Part shown: positions 36,576-46,174 of the stretch, in pieces
How positions within the stretch are numbered: the stretch's first letter is position 1
How the letters are laid out: every line of letters begins with the position of its first letter
NCBI GenBank assembly: GCA_013390905.1
Contig: JACATG010000004.1
Location: 1-64,000 of the forward strand
Source: Marine Group I thaumarchaeote
Lineage (GTDB): Archaea; Thermoproteota; Nitrososphaeria; Nitrososphaerales; Nitrosopumilaceae
Direction: 5' to 3'
Length of the DNA: 64,000 nt
Position numbers and translations under genes: made by a program
The notes under the pieces: model-generated
The model's input: the letters and a program-made list of their open reading frames with translations, nothing else
Told to the model about the DNA's origin: nothing
The model's database searches: none

Positions 36576-36745
36576 GCTCTAAAGAATTACTTCATTTTAG
36601 ATAAGTTATGTCATCTAACTCAAATTTCTCAGAAAAAAATTCGGGATTAACGAAATTCTGTAATTGCACAAAAAGTGTTGATTAATAAAAAAATCATGCC
36701 TAAGATTAACTTGAGAGTTTAGAATCTAAGAATTATTAATCTCGT

Positions 36746-36826
36746 TTACTGTTTTTTACAGATACATTTAGGGCGTTTTAGATGACACTTGTTACAATAA
36801 TGTCTTTGTGTTCGAGCTACTGCCAT
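36746..36826 (-). CDS. Cys-rich microprotein (26 aa)
   Basis: ATG (complement of 36824-36826) to TAA encodes 26 residues with CNKCHLKRPKCIC, four cysteines in 12 residues in a very basic peptide. It should bind a metal. The size is near the limit for a genuine gene, but the Cys density and AT-poor codons argue for one. The region around it (36576-37086) otherwise holds no gene. Confidence 0.45.
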   Translation of the reverse strand: MAVARTQRHYCNKCHLKRPKCICKKQ

Positions 36827-37086
36827 AGTCAAACATTTAGAGTAAGTGAATAAAGGTTTACTGTTTGACCTTGATCCGAAGGGAGAAGTAACATCAGAAT
36901 ATTATGTTTTAATTGCAATATTGCAAAAGGAATGATAAAAAACAAAAATGTTTGTCCACATGAGAGGAAAAAACACCTGGTTCAAAATCTGTAAAAATTC
37001 TGGATTTAATAAAGTCAAATTATTCATAGTAGGAATTTCTGAAAACGCACAGGCAGGTTAATAGGCACAATTTAGGCACACAATAC
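36827..37086. other. upstream region of nreA without a gene
   Basis: No open frame of merit. It contains two copies of an aggcaca motif just before the nreA start (37062-37078); the sequence taaataggcacaa also occurs at about 36235, so a small direct repeat with the nearby intergenic region is present. Nothing else identifiable. Confidence 0.35.
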
Positions 37087-38250
37087 ATGTCTTTTAATTC
37101 TCAAGATATACGACGCGCAATTTTAGCAAAATGGAATGAATCTCTCTCAAAATATGGGAATCTGTTTTCATCTGATTCAATTAGTGGCACCAGCCCGCCT
37201 TCTGTTTTTGTAGGTTCTTATAATTACCCAAAAGTCTTTGTCGGTCCAATGGTTCCACCAATCCATGGCGACACAAGTCTACTTGACAATCCAGAAAAAT
37301 GGAAAGGAAAATCTCTTGAAGAAATTGTGAATTTCAGATTAAATTTAGTTAGAGGGATACAAAAAATTTCAATTGACCAAACAGATGGACGATACATTGA
37401 AAATCTTCAAGAAATTACAATGTCTTCAAAGCCAACTGATTCTGATTTAATATTCGAAAAAGCTTTATCTTCAAGTGTTTCTCTAGATGATGAAAGTGCT
37501 CCTTTTGGCCCCATTGGTCAGATAAAAACTGCAAAATTTTCTGGAACCTCTTCTGTAAAATTAATTGAAAAGATATTTTATGATAAGGACTTGAAAGCCC
37601 AAGATGCAGTTTTGAATTTATATAATTCTGGAATTGAAATTTCCAAAATTCAAAAATGCTTTAGTATTGGAATGCTTGGACAAGGACAAAAAAGAAAACT
37701 TGTTCCAACTAGATGGAGTATAACTGCAACTGATGATATTATTTCTAAATATTTATCAGATGAAATTTTAGATTATGATTTGATTGATTCTTGTAGAGTT
37801 TTTTCATATGGGCATTTGGGAAATGTTTTCTCTGTTGTCTTATTTCCACATCGATGGATATATGAAATGATTGAAGCTTGGTATTCAAACGGAATAATGG
37901 GATTTGGGTCTGACCATGAGGATGCTCGCGGAATTAATCATCCTCCTGCTATCGCTGGTGCTTATTTTGCAGCTAAATTAGGAGTTGTGGAATATTTGGC
38001 TAAAAAGAAAATTCAAGCAGGGGTTGTAATTCTTAGAGAGATTAGGCCGGAATATGCTATTCCTGTTGGTGTATGGCAAATTCGTGAGGGTATTCGTGAG
38101 GCCATGAAACAGAACCCAACAATAGCTGAAAACTTTGATCAGGCTCTTATTTTGGCATCAAATAAGATGAGCATTAGTAAATCTGAATGGCTCTCTCATG
38201 GAAGCATCTCAAAATTGATCAGGCAAAAAACTCTGTCTGATTTCTTTTAG
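37087..38250 (+). CDS. nreA: DNA repair protein NreA
   Basis: The archaeal Nre protein family, implicated in DNA-damage resistance. The 387 residues show VGSYNYPKVFVGPMVPP near the N-terminus, MSSKPTDSDL and DDESAPFGPIGQI, plus the conserved C-terminal VGVWQIREGIREAM region. The last residues, RQKTLSDFF, form a PCNA-interaction motif (Q-x-x-L-x-x-F-F), which in NreA binds the sliding clamp and ends the protein. Start ATG at 37087 after an AT-rich leader. Confidence 0.95.
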   Translation: MSFNSQDIRRAILAKWNESLSKYGNLFSSDSISGTSPPSVFVGSYNYPKVFVGPMVPPIHGDTSLLDNPEKWKGKSLEEIVNFRLNLVRGIQKISIDQTDGRYIENLQEITMSSKPTDSDLIFEKALSSSVSLDDESAPFGPIGQIKTAKFSGTSSVKLIEKIFYDKDLKAQDAVLNLYNSGIEISKIQKCFSIGMLGQGQKRKLVPTRWSITATDDIISKYLSDEILDYDLIDSCRVFSYGHLGNVFSVVLFPHRWIYEMIEAWYSNGIMGFGSDHEDARGINHPPAIAGAYFAAKLGVVEYLAKKKIQAGVVILREIRPEYAIPVGVWQIREGIREAMKQNPTIAENFDQALILASNKMSISKSEWLSHGSISKLIRQKTLSDFF

Positions 38251-38283
38251 TGTTGAACTAATTTCATAAATCCAGCTTAAAGT

Positions 38284-38529
38284 GTGGAACCATTTGAATT
38301 CGAAAGGCAACCGAAAAGAAATTTAGCTTGTTACTTTCTTTACAATCTTATGAGTGAAGATCTTATAAAATCCATAATAATACTACTACAGAACGATAGA
38401 GGAGATGAGGAGATTTTAATGCGAATCTTGTATGATCTTAGGAAAGACAAAAAGCCTTTTGGCCCAGACAAGTTATACCTCAAAAACATTATTGAAAAAT
38501 ACCTACCAGAAGACAAACATCTTCTATAA
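38284..38529 (+). CDS. hypothetical protein (81 aa)
   Basis: An 81-residue helical protein starting with GTG. Charged and soluble with clustered Lys/Asp residues near the C-terminus (LRKDKKPFGPDKLYLKNI). It follows nreA by 33 bp on the same strand, so may be cotranscribed. No family recognised. Confidence 0.5.
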   Translation: MEPFEFERQPKRNLACYFLYNLMSEDLIKSIIILLQNDRGDEEILMRILYDLRKDKKPFGPDKLYLKNIIEKYLPEDKHLL

Positions 38530-38688
38530 CCAGTTAACATTTGAAAGCACTACAATCTACAACATCACAATAAAGTTTAGAGTGTTTAACTACTGTAAAT
38601 CCTGCTTACGGATTAAATTTAGTCTTCATTAAATCCATAAACAGTGTTTGTTTAAATTCTTATTTTACAGTTAAATATTTATCATATT

Positions 38689-39084
38689 ATGAGAAAATTA
38701 CTTTTTTTGGCATTAATTGGAATCTCAACACTCATTATTCCATTTTCTGTATTTGCACAAGAACCACAAACTGGCGAAACTATAGAAGATGATAGCCAAG
38801 TAAAATACATTGTTGGCGCTGGACTAGTCTTCGTCATAATAATGGCGATAATTGCTGGTAGATATAGAAAAAAATTTTTTGCTGAATCGTTACCAATAAA
38901 AGAATGGACAAAAGTAGAAAAAGAACAAGTACGAATTAGACAAGATGGAAAGTGTGCAAAGTGTCAAAAACCACCACCCGCAAGATGGGAATATCATCAT
39001 ATAGATGGCGATAGAAATAACATTAGTTTAGAAAATTGTGAGGGTTTGTGTCCTAACTGTCATTCGATTGAAACACATGAGTAA
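38689..39084 (+). CDS. membrane-anchored HNH-domain protein
   Basis: The 131-residue protein starts with a signal-peptide-like helix (1-24, ending FAQ), then has a second membrane helix (about 42-58) followed by Arg/Lys residues. A C-terminal HNH zinc domain of about 45 residues follows: Cys89, Cys92, His103-His104, Asn110/111, Cys121, Cys124 and His125. The predicted topology leaves the HNH domain cytoplasmic. HNH proteins are usually nucleases; membrane anchoring is unusual. No cognate methylase or neighbouring defence gene is visible. Confidence 0.75.
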   Translation: MRKLLFLALIGISTLIIPFSVFAQEPQTGETIEDDSQVKYIVGAGLVFVIIMAIIAGRYRKKFFAESLPIKEWTKVEKEQVRIRQDGKCAKCQKPPPARWEYHHIDGDRNNISLENCEGLCPNCHSIETHE

Positions 39085-39145
39085 TAATTAGCACATACTT
39101 TGGAAAAAAGATACGAGAAGTTAGGAAAACAATCCTGATTTGAAT

Positions 39146-39460
39146 CTAAAATGTTAGTTTGGGTCTAGGGCTGCTTTTATAGCATTTATTGGCAACTTGC
39201 TTTTTTACAGCCATTCTCTTCTTAATTAGACTAAACATTATCATTCCAACATTGATAATTGAAATAATTTCAATCAAGTCCACTCCGTATAAGAGCCAAT
39301 CAATAACTGGGTGGATTCTAGATACAATTCCCACCTCTAACATGAGATCTGCGTTCCATATCATGTGGGGAATTTGAATAAATTGTATAACTGCAATAAT
39401 GATTATACTTCCTAAGATTTTGCCCTCATACCAATTCCAAAATCTATTCCATGCATTCAT
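39146..39460 (-). CDS. membrane protein (104 aa)
   Basis: A 104-residue protein with two to three hydrophobic helices (about 14-33, 44-60 and 65-82), an N-terminal WNRFWNWYEG amphipathic segment and a basic C-terminal tail. I do not recognise the family. A 215-bp gap without a gene separates it from cysS; that gap has an inverted repeat (tcctaatttttttagga at about 39523-39539). Confidence 0.6.
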   Translation of the reverse strand: MNAWNRFWNWYEGKILGSIIIIAVIQFIQIPHMIWNADLMLEVGIVSRIHPVIDWLLYGVDLIEIISIINVGMIMFSLIKKRMAVKKQVANKCYKSSPRPKLTF

Positions 39461-39675
39461 GTTTTGTATTTGTTTTTAATTCTATTAAACAATGTGAAAA
39501 TTAGATGCAACTAATTAGACTCTCCTAATTTTTTTAGGAACAAAAATAATTAGTACAAACTAAGTTTAAAATTTCCTAAAGTGGAATGCTCTTTGATTTT
39601 GACTACAAAGTACTGAACAATAATTTTTTAGAATAAATCATTGTAGTTGAATTTGTCCATAATGCAAACTAGTTT

Positions 39676-41064
39676 TTACTTTTTAGCTTTAATGTTTTCT
39701 TTCTTCATCCAGATTGTTTTTTCTTTATGATCAATTAACTCAACATTCATTTCATTAAGTTTATCTCGAATTTTATCTGCCTCTTCGAATTGTTTTTCTT
39801 TTCTAAGTTGCTCTCTACTTGCAATTAGACTGTCTATTTCTTGTTTTTCATCTTCCATCATTTCTGGAATGTTTAACCCTAAAATCTTTAACATCCTTTC
39901 AAACTCTATTTTGATTATCAATGCATCTGCTTTTCCAAGTTTTTCATCTGCCGCTAATCTGTTAGTTTCTTTGACAAGTTGGAAAAATGCCAATAATGCT
40001 AGATGTGTATTAAAATCAGCTTCTAATGCATTGTCAAATTCAGTAGCAATTTTCTTAATAAATAGATTAGATTCCTCACGACTTTTACTATTTGCATGAA
40101 TTAATTCATAATAACATATCTCTGCTTGTCTCCATTTTGTAAGATTTTCTTTTAGTAACTCTTCTGAGTAATTAATTGGTTTTGAGTAATGTCCTGATAG
40201 ACAGAATAATCTTATAATGTTTGGACCCCAATTTTCTAAAACATGTTTGATTGACTTTACATTTCCAAGAGATTTTGACATCTTTTCTCCATTTATCGTT
40301 ACCATTCCTACGTGAGTCCAAATTTTTGCAAATTGTGAACCTGTGTATGATTCAGATTGTGCAATCTCATTTTCATGATGGGGAAATATTAGGTCTCTTC
40401 CACCGCCATGAATATCAAAATTTTCTCCAAGATACTTTATGCTCATTGCAGAGCATTCTATGTGCCATCCTGGTCTGCCTTTTCCCCATGGACTATCCCA
40501 TGTGGGCTCAATATCTGAGAATTTCCATACTGCAAAATCCAACGGGTCATTTTTTGTTTCATCTATTTCTATTCTTGCTCCTGATTGAAGTTCATCTATT
40601 TTCTTTTTTGATAACTTTCCATATTCTGGAAATTTTGACACTGAGAAATAGACACCATTTTTAGAAGTGTATGCAATTTGTTTTTCAATTAATTTTTCAA
40701 TGAATTTGATAATATCATCTATGTGCTCTGTAGCTTTTGGATAGTTTGTTGCACGTTTGACATTTAGTCCATCAAAATCTTTGAAATAATTTTCTGTGTA
40801 TCTGGTACTTATTTCTTCTGCAGTAGTATTTTCTGTTTGTGCACGATTTATGATTTTATCATCGATGTCTGTAAAATTTTGAATAAATTCAATCTCTACT
40901 CCTTTATTCTCTAGATATTTTCTCAACACGTCAAAAACTATGATGGTTCTTGCATGACCTATGTGAGATTCATCATAAACAGTAACTCCACAAAGGTAAA
41001 TTCTCACTTTTTTTGAAACATCTAATTCTTGTTCTGAATTTGACAGTGTATCTTGAAGTTTCAT
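39676..41064 (-). CDS. cysS: cysteinyl-tRNA synthetase
   Basis: A class I aminoacyl-tRNA synthetase of 462 residues. The HIGH motif is at 34-37 (ESHIGHAR) and KMSKS is intact in GEKMSKSLGN. Zinc-binding Cys/His residues at CGVTVYDESH, CSAMS and HHENE are present, as is the C-terminal helical anticodon domain. Its 5' end adjoins nadE on the same strand with a 2-bp gap. Confidence 0.97.
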   Translation of the reverse strand: MKLQDTLSNSEQELDVSKKVRIYLCGVTVYDESHIGHARTIIVFDVLRKYLENKGVEIEFIQNFTDIDDKIINRAQTENTTAEEISTRYTENYFKDFDGLNVKRATNYPKATEHIDDIIKFIEKLIEKQIAYTSKNGVYFSVSKFPEYGKLSKKKIDELQSGARIEIDETKNDPLDFAVWKFSDIEPTWDSPWGKGRPGWHIECSAMSIKYLGENFDIHGGGRDLIFPHHENEIAQSESYTGSQFAKIWTHVGMVTINGEKMSKSLGNVKSIKHVLENWGPNIIRLFCLSGHYSKPINYSEELLKENLTKWRQAEICYYELIHANSKSREESNLFIKKIATEFDNALEADFNTHLALLAFFQLVKETNRLAADEKLGKADALIIKIEFERMLKILGLNIPEMMEDEKQEIDSLIASREQLRKEKQFEEADKIRDKLNEMNVELIDHKEKTIWMKKENIKAKK

Positions 41065-41066
41065 CC

Positions 41067-41858
41067 TTATTCTCTGTCTGGTTTTTGTGCTGGCAATCTT
41101 TTATGTTCACTGTTTCTGTTCAATTCATAGATTTTTTCTATAGTTGAATTATCAATTTGAGTTATTTTTACTGTTTCATCAACAGATAGTTTTTTCTCAA
41201 CTAAACAATACAGGATAGAATCTATCACTTCATATGACACTCCCAACTCTTCTTCTGCCTCATGATCTTCCCATAGGTGTGGACTGCTCTTTTTTGAAAT
41301 TATATTATCAGGAACTCCTAGATACTTTGCAATCTCTCTAATTTGGAGTTTGTATAGTGAAATAATTGGAGTAAGATCAGCTGCACCATCACCGAATTTT
41401 GTGAAATATCCTATCAGGTGCTCACTTTTGTCACTGGAACCTAAAACTAGATAGTTTTTGCTGTTTGCATAATAGTATAGAATATTAGTTCTTACTCTTG
41501 CACGAAGATTTCCTCTAGACTTTTTATTTGGTTCAAGATACATTGTGTATTCATTTACAATTGGCTTGATATCGATTAGTTTGTGTTCAATTCCTGTTAA
41601 TGAAATCATTTTTAGCGCATCTTCAGTTTCTGCTGGTGTAATTGAAGTATCTGGCATTATAATTGCTAGAGTTTTTTCTTTTAGTTTTCTTTTGCAGATA
41701 TAAGCTAAAACTGCTGAATCAATCCCGCCACTCAATCCTAAAATGACGCCTTTTGCATGTTGTTTTTCTATTTGTTCTGATAAGAATTTTTCAATAGTTT
41801 CAGTAATTGAAACATAGTCTTGATTTTTGATTTCATTAATGATATCTTGATTCAACAA
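41067..41858 (-). CDS. nadE: NH3-dependent NAD(+) synthetase
   Basis: Converts nicotinic acid adenine dinucleotide, ammonia and ATP to NAD+. The ATP pyrophosphatase loop is SGGIDS (residues 43-48), and YFTKFGDGAADLTPI and the SPHLWEDHEAEEELG region are conserved. At 263 residues, with no N-terminal glutaminase domain, it must use free ammonia, which fits an ammonia oxidiser. It lies 2 bp upstream of cysS. Confidence 0.96.
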   Translation of the reverse strand: MLNQDIINEIKNQDYVSITETIEKFLSEQIEKQHAKGVILGLSGGIDSAVLAYICKRKLKEKTLAIIMPDTSITPAETEDALKMISLTGIEHKLIDIKPIVNEYTMYLEPNKKSRGNLRARVRTNILYYYANSKNYLVLGSSDKSEHLIGYFTKFGDGAADLTPIISLYKLQIREIAKYLGVPDNIISKKSSPHLWEDHEAEEELGVSYEVIDSILYCLVEKKLSVDETVKITQIDNSTIEKIYELNRNSEHKRLPAQKPDRE

Positions 41859-41926
41859 CTAATTTTCAGAATATATGAATAAAAATTCTACCTAATATTG
41901 AATCAAAATTAGTTCATTTTGAACGC

Positions 41927-42229
41927 TCAGATATCCACATAGATGCCATCGTCTCTTGCCTCAATAGCATATGTTTCTAGTTTAACATCTTTGAGATAGT
42001 CATCAAGTTTGCCTGTTTTGATATTGTAGTGCCAAAAATGTAATGGACATTCTACAATGTCACCGTCTAATTTTCCAGGAGCAATTGAACCATCTTGATG
42101 TACACAAAGATCATCTAATGCATGGTAGCCATCTTGGTTGAATACTGCAATCTGTTTTCCATCAATCTTGAATGCTTTACCTTTTCCAGCAGCAACTTCG
42201 CCTTTTTCTGCAATTTTCTTCCAAGCCAA
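41927..42229 (-). CDS. Rieske [2Fe-2S] ferredoxin
   Basis: A 100-residue soluble Rieske protein with cluster ligands Cys42-x-His44 and Cys61-x-x-His64 (LCVHQDG and CPLHFWH). It has no transmembrane anchor, so it is an electron-transfer partner of the NirD/dioxygenase-ferredoxin type, not a cytochrome bc1 subunit. Its redox partner is not encoded beside it. Confidence 0.92.
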   Translation of the reverse strand: MAWKKIAEKGEVAAGKGKAFKIDGKQIAVFNQDGYHALDDLCVHQDGSIAPGKLDGDIVECPLHFWHYNIKTGKLDDYLKDVKLETYAIEARDDGIYVDI

Positions 42230-42304
42230 TAATTTTGTGAATTCTTTGTCATTTATTTACATTCGCATGATAGGATTTTATAAGGAAATTTAAGAATTCA
42301 ATCG

Positions 42305-43546
42305 TTGAGTAAAGTAAAGACTAGCCCAAAATTGATCAAAGAAGGTTGGTTGTCCTATGATTGGGCTAGATCACATATGCAAATTCTAGATAATACAATT
42401 AATCGCTTCAAAAAATCAAAACCACTAAGGGGTGTCACGCTTGGATTTTGTTTGCATATTACAAAAGAGACTTCTGTCCTACTAATGGGTGCTAAAGAAC
42501 TTGGTGCCACCGTTGTATGTTGTGGTGGAAATCCACTAACTACTCAGGATAATGTTTCTGCATTTTTGGCATCTCAGGGAATCCATGTTTATGCATGGCA
42601 TGGACAATCAGTCAAAGAATATGATTGGTGTATTGATCAAGTATTGAAACACAAACCAACTATTCTAACTGATGACGGTGCTGACATGAATATCAAAGCT
42701 CATTTTGACAAGAGATTCAAGAACATGAAAATTTTGGGAGCAACTGAGGAAACTACTGCGGGTGTTACTAGAATCAGAGCGGTAGAAAATCAGGGCAAAC
42801 TTCGCTATCCTGTAATTTTAGTAAATGAAGCATATACGAAACACATGTTTGATAATCGATACGGAACTGGACAAAGTACTATTGATGGCTATCTACGTGC
42901 AATGAATCTGCTTATGGCATCAAAGCGCGTTGTGGTTGTTGGATATGGTTGGGTTGGACGTGGTGTTGCATCAAGATTCCACGGAATGGGTTCAAAAATA
43001 ATTGTCACTGAAATAGATCCTGTTAAAGCCCTTGAAGCACATATGGATGGATTTGAAGTAATGCCAATGGCACAAGCTGCAAAGATTGGTGATATCTTTG
43101 TTACATGTACTGGAATGACAAGTGTAATTAAAAGAGAACACATCTTAAAAATGAAAGATGGTGCCGTTATGGGTAATGTTGGTCACTTTGATGTAGAAAT
43201 TGACAGTAACTTCCTACTAAAGAAATCAAAATCTGTTAAAGAAGTGAGACCAAATCTTGATGAATGTATTTTGAAAAATGGAAAAAGAGTTTATCTAATT
43301 GGAAAGGGCCGTCTTGCAAACTTGGTTGCAGCAGAAGGACATCCTCCAGAAGTGATGGCACAATCATTCTCAAACCAAATTTTATCTGTTTTATATATTC
43401 TCAAAAATCACAAAAAAATGGAAAATAAAATCATTGATGTACCTGAAGAAATTGATAAACAGATAGCAGTTGATGCACTAAAGGCAATGGATGTTAAAAT
43501 CGATAAACTTACTCCGGAACAAGTAAAGTACGCTAGCAACTGGTAA
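42305..43546 (+). CDS. ahcY: adenosylhomocysteinase
   Basis: Splits S-adenosylhomocysteine to adenosine and homocysteine, regenerating the methylation cycle used by the methyltransferases of the window. The NAD-binding GYGWVGRGVA loop, HITKETSVLL and DDGADM, and ATEETTAGV with the C-terminal YASNW are all canonical. The product is 413 residues from the TTG at 42305, and archaeal homologues are close to this length. Confidence 0.97.
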   Translation: MSKVKTSPKLIKEGWLSYDWARSHMQILDNTINRFKKSKPLRGVTLGFCLHITKETSVLLMGAKELGATVVCCGGNPLTTQDNVSAFLASQGIHVYAWHGQSVKEYDWCIDQVLKHKPTILTDDGADMNIKAHFDKRFKNMKILGATEETTAGVTRIRAVENQGKLRYPVILVNEAYTKHMFDNRYGTGQSTIDGYLRAMNLLMASKRVVVVGYGWVGRGVASRFHGMGSKIIVTEIDPVKALEAHMDGFEVMPMAQAAKIGDIFVTCTGMTSVIKREHILKMKDGAVMGNVGHFDVEIDSNFLLKKSKSVKEVRPNLDECILKNGKRVYLIGKGRLANLVAAEGHPPEVMAQSFSNQILSVLYILKNHKKMENKIIDVPEEIDKQIAVDALKAMDVKIDKLTPEQVKYASNW

Positions 43547-43583
43547 AACTTCTTAACCCAATATTCCTCTTGAAAAATATCTA

Positions 43584-45245
43584 ATGAACAAAAAAGCTAT
43601 CATTACAAGTGCTCTACCATATGCAAATGGTGAAATCCATTTGGGACATGTTGCATCTACCTATCTTCCAGCAGATGTAACTACTAGATTCTTAAAACTA
43701 AATGGAGTAGAGGCTTACTATATTTGCGCATCAGATGATTTTGGAACTCCAATCTTAATTCAATCAGAAAAAGAAGGAAAAACCCCTGCTGAGTATGTTG
43801 CTCATTGGAATAAGCGTGATTATGAGGATTTTTCGGCATTTAACATCGCGTTTGATTATTTTTACAAGACCAGCTCTTCTGAAAATATTGCATTTGTTCA
43901 GGAGGTCTTTAAAAAACTAAATGATGCGGGTCACATATATGAGAAAGAAATCATCCAATTCTACTGTAATAATGATAAGAAATTCTTACCTGACAGATAC
44001 GTCAAAGGAATATGCCCTTATTGCCAAGCAGAAGACCAATATTCTGATCTTTGTGAAAGTTGTGGTCGTGTTCCTGACGAAATCACTGATCCAAAATGTT
44101 CACTATGTGGTCAACCTCCAACAAAAGAAAAATCAAACCACTATTTTTTCAAACTCAAAAACTTTGGTGATTCACTAGGCAAATGGCTAGATGAAAATGA
44201 ACATCTACAAAAAGATGTCAAAAAATATGTTCAAAACTGGATCAAATCTGGTTTAATTGATTGGGATATCACTCGAGATATTTCTTGGGGTGTTCCAATA
44301 CCCCTTGATGATACTAAAGGCAAAGTCTTCTATGGGTGGTTTGACAATCACCTCGCATACATTTCAACTGCAATCAAATTTCTAAACGATAAAGGAATTG
44401 ATGGAAAAGAATTTTGGAATTCTGCTGACATTTATCACTTTATCGGAAAAGATATTGTATATCACCATTTTCTTTTCTTACCTGCAATGAGATTGGGACT
44501 AAACAGCGAATACAAATTGCCTGATTATATTCCAACCCGAGGTCATCTTACACTTGAATCTAAGAAAATTTCCAAAAGCAGAAATTGGTATATTGGTCTA
44601 AAGGAATTCTTAGGATACTATCCTGCAGATTATCTTAGATATTATCTAGTAGCAATTAATCCATATTCTCAAGATGATTTGAATTTTGATTGGAACGACT
44701 TTGCGACTAGAATTAACTCTGAGCTGATTGGAAATCTTGGAAACTTTGTTAATCGTGCTCTAGGATTTACCAAAAAAGCATTTGATGGCAAGGTTCCTGA
44801 ACCCGAATCCTTCGATGATAAGGACTCTGAGACAGAACAAAAAATCAAAGATCTTGCAGCTGATGTGGGCTTACTAATGGAACAGAATCATCTTGATAGG
44901 GCTCTAAAGAAAATAATGGAATTTTCGTCACACTTTAACCAGTATTTCCAACACAAAGAACCATGGAAAAAAGGTCCAGGTACTGCAAGTTGTGTATTTC
45001 TTTCAGTTAACGCTGTTCGAAGTTTAGCAATTGCAATCTTCCCATTTATTCCAGAATCTGCGCAAAAAATTTGGCAGCAATTAGCATTAGATGGAAACGT
45101 CAGTGAACTTCAATGGAATGATATATCTGTTTTAGGGATTTCCCCTGGTCATACATTGGGCGAACCATCTCCTTTGTTTGCCAAAGTAGAAGAGTCTGAT
45201 ATTGAAAAATACAAAAAACAACTAAAACCCTCTGAAGAAAAATGA
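43584..45245 (+). CDS. metG: methionyl-tRNA synthetase
   Basis: Class I synthetase of 553 residues. HIGH appears as HLGHVAS after ITSALPYANGEI, and KMSKS is KISKS in SKKISKSRNW. The connective zinc fold includes CPYC, CESCG and CSLCG, a four-knuckle form. The anticodon domain follows; there is no C-terminal EMAP/Arc1-like tRNA-binding domain. The next gene overlaps its 3' end by 4 bp. Confidence 0.96.
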   Translation: MNKKAIITSALPYANGEIHLGHVASTYLPADVTTRFLKLNGVEAYYICASDDFGTPILIQSEKEGKTPAEYVAHWNKRDYEDFSAFNIAFDYFYKTSSSENIAFVQEVFKKLNDAGHIYEKEIIQFYCNNDKKFLPDRYVKGICPYCQAEDQYSDLCESCGRVPDEITDPKCSLCGQPPTKEKSNHYFFKLKNFGDSLGKWLDENEHLQKDVKKYVQNWIKSGLIDWDITRDISWGVPIPLDDTKGKVFYGWFDNHLAYISTAIKFLNDKGIDGKEFWNSADIYHFIGKDIVYHHFLFLPAMRLGLNSEYKLPDYIPTRGHLTLESKKISKSRNWYIGLKEFLGYYPADYLRYYLVAINPYSQDDLNFDWNDFATRINSELIGNLGNFVNRALGFTKKAFDGKVPEPESFDDKDSETEQKIKDLAADVGLLMEQNHLDRALKKIMEFSSHFNQYFQHKEPWKKGPGTASCVFLSVNAVRSLAIAIFPFIPESAQKIWQQLALDGNVSELQWNDISVLGISPGHTLGEPSPLFAKVEESDIEKYKKQLKPSEEK

Positions 45246-45994
45246 GACCTGTCACAAGAATTTCAACTAGGGGATATTATGATCTCTCTTCTGGGAAAAC
45301 CCTAAAAACCAATTTTTATCATTTGTATTTAAAAAATGATTTTAAAAAATTGATTGGTTCAAAAGAATTCACCATAATGATACATGGTTTACAAAATGAT
45401 AATGCGGGAGCAATTGCCAAAGTTATTCTAGCAAGAAATCGACTACGTAAATTAGGATATTTTCATCCAGTAATTGGTTTTAGTTATGATTCAAACACAA
45501 CTGGTGCTCACTTACTCATGTATGTAAAACATGCACTTGCTGTGGGCCAAATAATTGCAAAGAAAAATGGACGTAATCTTGGGAAATTCATTATTGACTT
45601 TAAAACCACCAGTCCAAAAACAAAGATTCGGCTAATTGGTCACTCTTTAGGCTCTCAGGTAATACTGAGTACTGCCGAGTATCTTGCAAAAAAGAAACAA
45701 AATTCGGGAATCATAGAGAGCATTCACTTTTTTGGGGCGTCAATTACTAATGATGTTCCATCCTCTAAGAAATATGGCAAAATTCTACAAACCATTGTAA
45801 ACAAAAAAATTGTAAACCACTATGCTCCAACAGATGATGTTCTTTACTGGGCTGATACGGCAAAATTTGTTAAAGGACCACTTGGCCTCAAGGGTGTAAT
45901 TGGAAAGCCAATTAGTAAATATTATCAAAAACTAGTAAAGCCAAAAAATCACAGATTTGCAAGTTATGCTGCAGTGTTAAACTCATTCCCATAA
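45242..45994 (+). CDS. alpha/beta hydrolase, DUF726/TMCO4-like
   Basis: The 250-residue protein has the nucleophile elbow GHSLGSQ (about 141-147) and, downstream, IHFFGASITNDV and YAPTDDVLYWAD, an order typical of the DUF726 alpha/beta hydrolase family; the last of these would supply the acid residue. The substrate is unknown. It is coupled to metG by an ATGA overlap but has no evident functional tie. No membrane segment. Confidence 0.75.
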   Translation: MRPVTRISTRGYYDLSSGKTLKTNFYHLYLKNDFKKLIGSKEFTIMIHGLQNDNAGAIAKVILARNRLRKLGYFHPVIGFSYDSNTTGAHLLMYVKHALAVGQIIAKKNGRNLGKFIIDFKTTSPKTKIRLIGHSLGSQVILSTAEYLAKKKQNSGIIESIHFFGASITNDVPSSKKYGKILQTIVNKKIVNHYAPTDDVLYWADTAKFVKGPLGLKGVIGKPISKYYQKLVKPKNHRFASYAAVLNSFP

Positions 45995-46060
45995 AATTAT
46001 TTAGAATAGTATGATTTGTACGTGATTCTTTTATAGAAAAAATTGTGTTTGTCATTAATT

Positions 46061-46168
46061 ATGAAACCCAGTATGCCTTTGTCTAATCAAAAATCTATAC
46101 TGTATCATCTACGTGTTTTGGATGAAAGTTCTGAATCTTCAGTGGATCTTTCTGAATATCCTTGTTAG
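46061..46168 (+). CDS. possible microprotein (35 aa)
   Basis: ATG at 46061 opens a 35-codon frame (MKPSMPLSNQKSILYHLRVL ...) ending TAG at 46168, with an acidic Ser-rich C-terminus. It lacks any recognisable motif; the call rests only on start, length and convergent position. Could be chance. Confidence 0.25.
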   Translation: MKPSMPLSNQKSILYHLRVLDESSESSVDLSEYPC

Positions 46169-46174
46169 AATAAT

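Noticed and set aside
37062-37078. Repeated aggcaca motifs upstream of nreA as an operator
   Set aside because: Two copies only, plus a partial one at about 36235; not enough to call a binding site.
39520-39545. Inverted repeat tcctaatttttttagga as an insertion-sequence end
   Set aside because: No partner end or transposase frame is present; more likely a terminator or chance AT-rich palindrome.
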